Assembly: GCA_002391675.1 (NCBI GenBank)
Contig: DGFM01000015.1
Span: 8,616-42,691, forward strand
Source: Cloacimonetes bacterium UBA3900
GTDB taxonomy: Bacteria; Cloacimonadota; Cloacimonadia; Cloacimonadales; Cloacimonadaceae
Direction of reading: 5' to 3'
DNA: 34,076 nucleotides
Part shown: piece by piece, positions 1 through 8,000 of the stretch
Layout of the letters: the number at the start of each line of letters is the position of its first letter
Position numbering within the stretch: the first letter of the stretch is position 1
Notes under the pieces: model-generated
Database searches by the model: none
The model's input: the letters and a program-made list of their open reading frames with translations, nothing else
What the model was told of the DNA's origin: nothing
Program-made: the position numbers and the translations under genes

Positions 1-884
1 AGATCCGTGACCGGTGCATCTTCTACGCCTTCAGCCAAAGAGCGCACCTGCGTCGCTATATCAAGGATGTGCTCACCTTTTTGGCCCGGCACAATACGCT
101 TATCCCCTCGCTGGAGCTGCTGCTGTCGCACGAAAACAAGGGCTACGCTCAGCTCTATGCCCAAAGGCTGGGCCTCTCCAAGCCCCAAGGATGGTATCTT
201 ACAGATATTGAACAGCTTAAACAGCTCAAGCTCAGCTACCCCGTCGTGCTCAAAAGCATCAGCGGCACCAATGCCAAAGCGGTGTGGCTCTGCAATAGCG
301 AAGCCGAAATCCGCTCCAGGCTCAAGCACCTGGCAAAGGGCCCCGGCTCCCTGGCGAAGCTGGACTACCTCAGACGCAAACACTTGAGAGGGGGGCGCAG
401 CTACGCCGGCTATCCCCGCTTCGAGCCCCGGCAGGATGCGCAGGATTGGCTCACCTACATGACCCCGGGCGCAAACTTCCTGCTGCAGGAATATATCCCC
501 CACCTCGATTGTGACTACCGCGTCATCGCCACAGGCAATCGCTTTTACCTGATGCAGCGCTTGGTAAATAAAGGCGATTTCCGAGCCAGCGGCACCAAGA
601 AGTTTGTCTTTGATATTCAGCCACCGGAAGGTCTGCTGGACTTCGCCCTCGATGTCTACCGGCGCTTTGATGCACCTTATCTATCCATGGATATTGGTCA
701 CAGAGAGGGGCGGAACTATCTCTTTGAATTTCAAGCGCTGCACTTTGGCACGGCCGCCATTGTGAGATCGCAAGGTTATTGGGTTCATGAAGGCGGAGCG
801 TGGCAATTCCACCGCGAAGACTCCGTCCTGGAGCCCGTTCTGGCGCTTGGCCTGGCAGAATACTTGGAAGGAAAGCAGTGGTAG
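1..884 (+). CDS. ATP-grasp family protein (5' end outside window)
   Basis: The reading frame is open from the left edge to a TAG at 882-884, so the true start lies outside the window; a GTG at 69 is an internal codon. The visible 290 or so residues look like an ATP-grasp ligase core. They include a lysine-bearing strand (PVVLKS), a QEYIP segment where the adenine-binding hinge is expected, a DYRVIATGNRFYLMQR strand, a glycine loop with GDFRASG, and a late acidic strand (YLFEFQALHFG) suited to metal binding. ATP-grasp enzymes join a carboxylate to an amine or thiol through an acyl phosphate. The pattern resembles the YheC/YheD and RimK-like branches, but I cannot name a substrate. The next gene overlaps its stop and is probably cotranscribed, which hints at a cell-envelope role. 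Confidence 0.75.
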   Translation, partial: IRDRCIFYAFSQRAHLRRYIKDVLTFLARHNTLIPSLELLLSHENKGYAQLYAQRLGLSKPQGWYLTDIEQLKQLKLSYPVVLKSISGTNAKAVWLCNSEAEIRSRLKHLAKGPGSLAKLDYLRRKHLRGGRSYAGYPRFEPRQDAQDWLTYMTPGANFLLQEYIPHLDCDYRVIATGNRFYLMQRLVNKGDFRASGTKKFVFDIQPPEGLLDFALDVYRRFDAPYLSMDIGHREGRNYLFEFQALHFGTAAIVRSQGYWVHEGGAWQFHREDSVLEPVLALGLAEYLEGKQW

Positions 885-1933
885 TTTCCGAAATCTTTTA
901 CCGCCCCATCTACAGGCTTTTCTGGCATGGCAGCCGCGCCCTTTCCACCACGCTGCCCCTGGCTTTCTATGCGCCGGAAGAGATAGACTTCATCGGCTTC
1001 CAATCCGTAGCCCGGCATCTGCCACCCATGTATTATATCACTCAGAATAAAGCAGTTAAAGCTGCGGTGCAGCAACGCGGCCTCACGCCCAAACCGCTGT
1101 TTTCCTTTCCCGAAGTGCTGATCACCAGCCGGCACGCCATGCACAGATTCCCCTCATCCAAAATCATCTCCATCGGTATGCGTCATGGGCCCTATCACTT
1201 CAAACGCATGACCAGAGCGGCAAACTACAACCGTTTTGACCTCTATCTTTTCAGCTCAAGCGCAGACCTCGCTGCGGCGGAAGAGATAGGCGTCAAGGTG
1301 GGCAAAGCGATCGGCTTCCCCGCTCTGGATGCCGCTTTTGATGGCAGCATTACTCCGGATGACCTGCAGGCATTGCGAGACAAATACCGCCTGCAACAGG
1401 ATAAACCTTCCCTGCTCTTCACCGCCACCTGGGACAAGGCAAATATGAGCGCCATAGATAGATGGCTGCCATATCTGCCCCGGCTGGCTCACCGCTACAA
1501 CATCATGGTGACGCTGCATCCCTGGGTGAGCCCCGCCTACCGGAAAGCTTTGGCCGCCCTGCCTTTCGTAAACCCGGTTGCGCCGCCGGAGCTGATCAAA
1601 AGCGTGATGTTGGCCGACGTCTGCATCGGAGACCAAAGCTCGGTCTTAGCCTATTGTTCCGCCCTGGATAAACCCATGATCACCTTCGCTTTACCGCCCG
1701 CGGCAAGATCGCTGCCCGAGATTGACGAGCTGATCAAAAGCTTTTCCCTCAGCATAGAAAGCTTCAACGAGCTGGAAGCCGCCATCCAAGCCTGTCTCCA
1801 GCATCCGGCCGAGCTGCATCAGGCCCGCATGGAGGCCAATAGGCTGATGTTTGACGCTCTGGACGGTCAGGCCGGCCTGCGCGCCGCAAACGCAATCAAA
1901 GAACTGCTAACCTCAAGAGGAATCAAATGTTGA
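878..1933 (+). CDS. CDP-glycerol glycerophosphotransferase-like protein
   Basis: This encodes about 351 residues from a GTG at 878, which follows a GGAAGGAAAG ribosome-binding stretch and overlaps the previous stop by 7 bases. An ATG at 800 is in frame, but it would force an 85-base overlap and add an arginine-rich N-terminus with no family resemblance, so I prefer 878. Features of the CDP-glycerol:poly(glycerophosphate) glycerophosphotransferase family include GMRHGPYHF (about 100-108), an FTATWDK strand (about 181-187), a histidine in LHPW (about 214) and the hallmark ADVCIGDQSS (about 246-255), followed by KPMITF. In Gram-positive bacteria these enzymes polymerise teichoic acid. In diderms they decorate capsule or lipopolysaccharide with phosphoglycerol-type units. 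Family call is good; acceptor unknown. Confidence 0.75.
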   Translation: MVVSEIFYRPIYRLFWHGSRALSTTLPLAFYAPEEIDFIGFQSVARHLPPMYYITQNKAVKAAVQQRGLTPKPLFSFPEVLITSRHAMHRFPSSKIISIGMRHGPYHFKRMTRAANYNRFDLYLFSSSADLAAAEEIGVKVGKAIGFPALDAAFDGSITPDDLQALRDKYRLQQDKPSLLFTATWDKANMSAIDRWLPYLPRLAHRYNIMVTLHPWVSPAYRKALAALPFVNPVAPPELIKSVMLADVCIGDQSSVLAYCSALDKPMITFALPPAARSLPEIDELIKSFSLSIESFNELEAAIQACLQHPAELHQARMEANRLMFDALDGQAGLRAANAIKELLTSRGIKC

Positions 1934-2661
1934 TCGACGCCCATTGCCACCTGGCAAACCTCAGCTCCAAATATCTGCTTTCCACGCTCCTGGACGAAGC
2001 GCAAATCTATGGCATTGAAGGCTATCTCTCCAACGCCCTCACCAGCGAAGAGGTGCGTATCTACCAAGACCTCAACGATAAAAGAGTCAAATTCAGCGCC
2101 GGCGTGCATCCTCACTTTGAAGAATGCACCCTCCGGGTGGAAGATATAAACCGCTTAGCCGAACAAAAAGCAATCTGGGCGGTGGGAGAGATAGGACTGG
2201 ACCGCAACGGCCCGCCGCTGCCGCAACAGCAGGCCCTCTTTGAAGAACAGCTCAAAATCGCCTCAGATTTTGGGCTCCCCGTGGTGCTGCACATCGTGGG
2301 CTTTCAGACCGAAGCCTGGCAGATCATCCGCAAATACCCCTTGCGCTACCTGATCCATGGCTACGCCGGCAGCCTGCCCGCTTTTGAGCTCTTTGCCAAA
2401 CAGGAAAACATCCGGTTCACCATCAGCGAACGTATCCTCAGGCTGGATAAAACCGAGCTCCTGCAGGCTATGATAGATTCCGGTAAGTACCTCTTTGAAA
2501 CAGACATCACCGCCCAATATGTGCAGGCAAAGGAGCTGAATCCGCTGCTGAGGCTGGTGATACTGGTCTCACGCGTGGAACAATTCTCAGGTATTCCTCT
2601 CGACGAACTGCTGCAAGTGCAGGCAGATAACTATCAACAACTATTGGGCTCCGGCATATGA
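1927..2661 (+). CDS. TatD-family metal-dependent hydrolase
   Basis: This 244-residue protein belongs to the TatD group of the amidohydrolase superfamily. It has the N-terminal metal-binding MLIDAHCHL (H6 and H8), GVHPH near residue 60, the GEIGLD strand carrying the bridging glutamate, a histidine in PVVLHI, a histidine in YLIHGYAGS and a late acidic strand (LFETDI). Family members are 3'-5' DNA/RNA exonucleases or related phosphodiesterases. It is slightly shorter than the usual 255-265 residues. The ATG overlaps the upstream stop by 7 bases and the gene runs into the next with an ATGA overlap, so it sits inside a four-gene operon. The region between motifs is divergent, so nuclease activity is likely but not certain. 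Confidence 0.85.
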   Translation: MLIDAHCHLANLSSKYLLSTLLDEAQIYGIEGYLSNALTSEEVRIYQDLNDKRVKFSAGVHPHFEECTLRVEDINRLAEQKAIWAVGEIGLDRNGPPLPQQQALFEEQLKIASDFGLPVVLHIVGFQTEAWQIIRKYPLRYLIHGYAGSLPAFELFAKQENIRFTISERILRLDKTELLQAMIDSGKYLFETDITAQYVQAKELNPLLRLVILVSRVEQFSGIPLDELLQVQADNYQQLLGSGI

Positions 2662-3398
2662 GTTTGGATTGGCTGAACCGCACTGAAATGCTGCTGGGGG
2701 CAGACGCCATCCAAAAGCTGCAGCAGTGCCGCGTCTGCATTATCGGCTTGGGCGGTGTGGGCTCTTATGCCGCAGAAGCTTTAGTGAGAGCAGGGATTGG
2801 CAGCTTTGTGCTCATAGACTTTGACGACGTGGGCGTCACCAACCTGAACAGGCAGATCATCGCTTTGGACTCCACCATCGGCCAGGCCAAAACCGAGGTG
2901 ATGAAAGAGCGCATTTTGGCCATCAACCCGGATGCGGAAGTGACCTGCCATAAAGATTTTATAGACAAAGAAAACAGAGCAACCCTGCTGCAGGACTGCG
3001 ACTATTATATCGACGCCATCGACAGCCTCGGCCCCAAGATCGGCCTGCTGGAATACGCCATCCGCAATGGCCTCAAGATCATCACCGTGATGGGCGCCGG
3101 CAACAGGATGGACCCCACCCAGATCAAACTGGGCTCACTCAACAAAAGCATCAACTGCCCCCTGGCACGCAGAGCCAGAAAAGCCCTCAGAAGAAACGGC
3201 GTCAAACCGGATATCCCCGCCGTCTACTCCACCGAGCTGCCCCTGCTGCCCACCCCAAACGAAGACGATAGCCTCGATGAACTCATCATTAAAAGAGGCC
3301 GCCAGAGACAGCCAATCGGCTCCATCAGCTATATGCCCGCCATTATGGGTATGGTGGCTGCCAGCTGGGTGGTGAGGGCAGTCGCCTGCGCACCGTAA
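2658..3398 (+). CDS. tcdA: tRNA threonylcarbamoyladenosine dehydratase (TcdA/YgdL-like E1 enzyme)
   Basis: This 246-residue ThiF/MoeB/HesA-fold protein matches the TcdA group, which uses ATP to cyclise the t6A37 modification of tRNA to ct6A. Visible features are the nucleotide-binding loop IIGLGGVGS (about 28-36), an acidic strand LIDFDDV (about 52-58), the arginine of TNLNRQ (about 61-66), DAIDS followed by a lysine (about 119-127), and a C-terminal segment (PIGSISYMPAIMGM) typical of TcdA rather than of ThiF or MoeB. The CxxC zinc pairs of ThiF and MoeB are not seen. The start codon overlaps the TatD stop as ATGA, implying translational coupling. The 246 residues are near the usual 240-270. 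Confidence 0.87.
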   Translation: MSLDWLNRTEMLLGADAIQKLQQCRVCIIGLGGVGSYAAEALVRAGIGSFVLIDFDDVGVTNLNRQIIALDSTIGQAKTEVMKERILAINPDAEVTCHKDFIDKENRATLLQDCDYYIDAIDSLGPKIGLLEYAIRNGLKIITVMGAGNRMDPTQIKLGSLNKSINCPLARRARKALRRNGVKPDIPAVYSTELPLLPTPNEDDSLDELIIKRGRQRQPIGSISYMPAIMGMVAASWVVRAVACAP

Positions 3399-3420
3399 TG
3401 TAGGGTCGCTTGCCCTTAGC

Positions 3421-4225
3421 GATCATACTTGGCCAGCGGTAGCTGGCCCCAATTCGTGTAATTCGTGGGTAAATAAAATAGCCCCACAGTCGTGCGTATT
3501 CCCTCCACAACTACCCGTATACCATTCACTTGCGCCAGCACTCACAACTCACTACTCTTGGGCTCACAACTGCGGCGAAGCCGCCCCTCCCTCTCTCACT
3601 CTCTCCCTCTTGCCGGAACGGCCGGCCCCAATTCGTGTAAAACCGTGTTCATCCGTGGAAAGATTTAACATCAAGCTGCGCTTGATTGCGGCGCTTTGGC
3701 AAGCTCCGGCTACCAGGTCGCTACGGCGAGCGACCATACTTGGCCAGCGGTAGCTGGCCCCAATTCGTGTAATTCGTGGGCAAATAAAATAGCCCCACAG
3801 TCGTGCGTATTCCCTCCACAACTACCCGTATACCAATCACTTGCGCCAGCACTCACAACTCACTACTCTTGGGCTCACAACTGCGGCGAAGCCGCCCCTC
3901 CCTCTCTCACTCTCTCCCTCTTGCCGGCACGGCCGGCCCCAATTCGTGTAAAACCGTGTTCATCCGTGGAAAGATTTAACATCAAGCTGCGCTTGATTGC
4001 GGCGCTTTGGCAAGCTCCGGCTACCAGGTCGCTACGGCGAGCGACCATACTTGGCCAGCGGCAGCTGGCCCCAATTCGTGTTAATTCGTGTAATTCGTGG
4101 GCAAATAAAATAGCCCCACAGTCGTGCGTATTCCCTCCACAACTACCCGTATACCAATCACTTGCGCCAGCACTCACAACTCACTACTCTTGGGCTCACA
4201 ACTGCGGCGAAGCCGCCCCTCCCTC
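3421..4225 (+). repeat. Tandem repeat, 311-bp unit, about 2.6 copies
   Basis: The block starting GAnCATACTTGGCCAGCGG recurs at 3421, 3732 and 4043, exactly 311 bases apart each time. The first two copies are full length and nearly identical. The third carries an extra 10-base ATTCGTG-type insertion and stops near 4225. Each unit contains several short perfect hairpins with unrelated arm sequences: 3431-3448 (GGCCAGC arms), 3572-3584 (GCGGC arms), 3670-3686 (ATCAAGC arms) and 3716-3735 (GGTCGCT arms). No open frame has coding character. Related sequence occurs at 14752-14947 (inverted) and 33735-33960. Confidence 0.92.
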
Positions 4226-4274
4226 AATCTCCCACTATTTTAGTAGGCATTAAAATCTTTGCACAAAACCATTA

Positions 4275-4483
4275 CTTGCATCAACATTTGACTTTTGACC
4301 CGACCTCGCCCGCCCTCGGATCTCCTTGGCGCTCGAATGCGTAACCCTTGGGTTTTCCGTGGGTTACTTGTGGATCCCAAAGGAGACCCACAGGAGCCCC
4401 TAAGGGAGGCCGCATCAAATCGACGTTTTAGAGGGCGGATTTGTTTGCAGAAATCAAGGGCGGAAGTCAAATATTGATGCAAG
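4275..4483 (+). repeat. Inverted-repeat-bounded element, copy 1
   Basis: A 20-base left end at 4275-4294 and right end at 4464-4483 are inverted copies matching at 19 of 20 bases. Between them is a core shared with 20400-20612, including an almost identical run from about 4364 to 4427. Inside it, 4345-4364 can pair with 4386-4406 to form a long stem. There is no convincing reading frame. The layout resembles a MITE or a mobile structured-RNA element. Confidence 0.8.
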
Positions 4484-4724
4484 CCCCGGATTGTCAGGGT
4501 GGCGGAGGAGGAAAAAAGGGAAGAAATTGGGCTCTGGAAAACGGCAAAAAAAGAGCCTTAATTACCCAAAATCACAACCGAATTTTGAAAATTACCACCT
4601 CTTCGAAAGATTGGATTGATAAAAAAGATGGCTCCCAAAATTTTGATAAAAGGCTGAGGCCGCTTATCATGCGGTTCTATGGCTATCTTCAAAATGATAC
4701 TAATAAGAGAAAACAAAATATCCC

Positions 4725-4754
4725 TTGACAAAAAACGGGACACCGTTATTTACG
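4725..4754 (+). promoter_or_regulatory. Candidate promoter upstream of the beta-helix protein
   Basis: TTGACA at 4725-4730 is followed after 16 bases by TATTTACG at 4747-4754. The spacing equals that seen upstream of butyrate kinase and thymidine kinase. The -10 is a weak match to both TATAAT and the Bacteroidetes TAnnTTTG. It would give a leader of about 250 bases. Confidence 0.4.
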
Positions 4755-5012
4755 AATCATAATTTTATCTTGTTGTAAATGTATTATCTGGTGACCAAGA
4801 TGAAAAATGCATAGTCGTGTGGTTGTAGAGTAATAGATCTGAGAATGAGAATATTGGGCTTCTTCTGTAAACCGTTTGCCACCCTTACGGGCTGTGCGCT
4901 ATCTTAAAATCCAACATATAGAGTATGAAGAGGACGGAACCTGTGTTTACGTCCATGGAGGCTGTTCGCCGAGGCGGATGGCCAAAACTCAAAACCTATA
5001 TTAGGAGAAAAA

Positions 5013-8000
5013 ATGACACGATCTTTGTTTTTGGCTTTATTCCTAACAGTATTGTTGGGAATATCAACTGCGTGGGCTACAATAATCTATGTGCCCACGG
5101 ACCATTCTACGATACAGGCGGCAATTGACGCAGCCGACCCCGGCGATGAGATTCAGGTTGCCGATGGCACCTATACCATCTCGGCCACATTGAATATCAA
5201 TAAAAGCCTCTCGATCATCGGCGAATCGGAAAGCGGAGTAATCATCGATGCTTCTGCCGTCAACGGTTATGGTATCAATATTGAAGCCAGCGATGTGACA
5301 TTGCAAAACTTCACGGTGCTGCCAAACCCAAATTCGAATGACCACTATTGCATCAAAGCCAACCCAGCCACACCGCCGACAATTTACGCAAACCTGACGC
5401 TGGGCCACATCACCATAAACGGATCAAGGAGGTCAGCGTTTGACATTCACGGATATGACAATGTTGTTTTGAGCAACCTGACCGCGACCGGCACTACAAG
5501 GGGTGTAGGCCTTGCAGTATCAGGTTGCCACGACGTTGATATGTCCTATATCACGACCTCCGGAAATGCGTGGGGTGGAGTTGCTGTATACGTATCCAAG
5601 CCACAATACATCAACAGAGGATCCGATAATGTGAACCTTAACTTTGCCAACAGCACCCTGGCGGATGGAATCTACTCTGAAGACGAAGCAGGTCTTTTTA
5701 ACACCAACATCCATATCTCTGGTTATACCTATGGTATTAACAACGAATACGCAACCAATGAAAACATCGAATTTTATATCGGGGGTACTTTGGCCGACGC
5801 ACTTGACTTGGGAGCCGGATTCAACGCCAAGTACAACAATAAGATGTCCTATGTTTGGGCCAATGCCGACCCCATAGAGAATTACTACGTCGGTCCCGGT
5901 ATGGCTATCCAGGCCGCGATCGACGCCGCTACCCCCGGCGATGTGATCAATGTAGCCAATGGCACCTATCAGCAAACGGCCACATTGGATATCAATAAAG
6001 GCCTCTCGATCATCGGCGAATCGGAAAGCGGAGTGATCATCGATGCTTCTACCGTTACCAGTTATGGTATCCAGATTCAAGCCAGCAACGTGACATTGCA
6101 AAACTTCACGGTGCTGCCAAACCCGGATGCGAATGACCACTATTGCATCAAAGCCAACCCAGCCACACCGCCGACAATTTACGCAAACCTGACGCTGGGC
6201 CACATCACCATAAACGGTTCAAGGAGGTCAGCGTTTGACATTCACGGATATGACAATGTTGTTTTGAGCAACCTGACCGCGACCGGCACTACAAGGGGTG
6301 TAGGCCTTGCAGTAGCGGGTTGCCACAACGTTGATATGTCCAATATCACGACCTCTGGAAATGCGTGGGGTGGAGTTGCTGTATACGTATCCAAGCCACA
6401 ATACATCAACAGAGGATCCGATAATGTGAACCTTAACTTTGCCAACAGCACTCTGGCGGATGGGATCTACTCTGAAGACGAGGAAGGTCTTTTTAACACC
6501 AACATCCATATCTCGGGTTATACCTATGGTATTAACAATGAATACGCTACCACCCCCCACATCAAAAACATCGAATTTTATATCGGGGGTACTTTGGCCG
6601 ACGCACTTGACTTGGGAGCCGGATTCAACGCCAAGTACAACAATAAGATGTCCTATGTTTGGGCCAATGCCGACCCCATAGAGAATTACTATGTCGGCCC
6701 CGGTATGGCTATTCAGGCCGCCATCGACGCCGCAAGCGATGGCGATGTGATCAATGTAGCCGCCGGAACTTACAACGAAGCTGTCACCATCAATAAAGGT
6801 GTAAGCGTTCTGGGAGCTGGAGCTGCCACTACCACGATAGACGCCCTATCTGACGTGGATAAGTCCACGGTCGTGAAAATCGACACAACTTCAGGAGATG
6901 TAAAACTTGATGGCTTTACTATCAGGAACTCGACCACTGAAGAGGCAGAAATAACCAAGGTATTGCTTGTGAGTGGATCTACCGGAGCAATGGTAGAGAT
7001 TTCCAACAATATCATTATTGGTGGATACGACAGTGCCACTGAGACCTATACTGATAGCGGTTTCGGTTTTTGGAGCAGTAATTGTGAATCCAACCTGTTC
7101 TTCCATCACAATAACATTAGCCATTGTTATGATAATGCTGTAGGGCTGGAGCGTCACAGGGGCACGAGCGAGATATCTTATAATACTATAAGTGACTGTG
7201 CACCATTTCCTGCAATCTGGTTCATGACCGAGAAATCTGGAAGTGAAGCTCCCGAAATGTATGAGATCACAGCCAGGCAGTATATTCATCACAATACTAT
7301 CACAACCGGCGCATGCATTGGTATGGCTGCCCCGTATGGTGGGCATTATAATCAATATCTAGGCGGAAAATACACCGATGTGGAGATATCCTACAACAAC
7401 ATATCAAATTTACCTGCAAACGGAAAAGGCATCCAACTGGAAGCAGATGGGGATAACGGAGGATTCTACAATCCGGTTATCGCAAATAATACGATAACTG
7501 GGGCGTCAGGATTACCCTCGACCTCAGCCCGCGGAATCAGGATACTCGGAAACGTGTTCAATGCCGATATCAACAATAACACTATAAGCGGTGTGTACAG
7601 AGGAATCTGGCAAAGCTATTCCTGGGGCCAACCGGGTATTCCCGGCCCAAGTGGAAACACCCTTAGGAACAATTCCATAACGGATTGTGCTATCGGCGTT
7701 GAAAACCAGTATTCCACTACAGATGCCGTAATTACATTAACTGACAACCAATTCTCTGATAACCACATCCATGTGTATTATTCTGGCAATGAACCGGACG
7801 TAAATACACTGATCCTCACCAACACGTATGCTCCCACCTATTTCATCAAGGGCCAGACGATCTACGGCAACGGCGCCGTTCTGTATGTGGATGCGCCTCT
7901 GGAAGTTATCCAGGACAACGTGCAGCAAACCTATTCCGTGAAAGCTTCGTATGCTGAAAACCTGCGTGGTTTCACCGTGAAGCTCGTCATCCCCAAGGCG

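Larger units (their letters stand above)
3399..5012. other. Long non-coding, repeat-rich intergenic region
   Basis: About 1.6 kb with no convincing gene. It starts with a short hairpin (3402-3422), continues with a 311-bp tandem repeat, then an inverted-repeat-bounded element, then AT-rich DNA with a candidate promoter and an untranslated leader of about 250 bases before the large secreted protein. Short open frames here have no credible ribosome-binding site. They are low-complexity or overlap repeat sequence, so I treat them as non-coding. Confidence 0.7.

Noticed and set aside
3421..4225. CRISPR array
   Set aside because: The unit is 311 bases with no short repeat/unique spacer pattern and no cas genes are present.
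3564..4253. Open frames of 85-185 codons in both directions inside the 311-bp repeat
   Set aside because: They follow the tandem repeat, have no ribosome-binding site and translate hairpin DNA.
4240..4482. 80-codon minus-strand frame across the inverted-repeat element
   Set aside because: Copy 2 of the element does not keep the same frame intact, and the sequence is better explained by RNA or DNA structure.
4860..5012. Cyclic-di-GMP (GEMM) riboswitch
   Set aside because: The hairpins do not show the conserved GEMM tetraloop-receptor and joining sequences.
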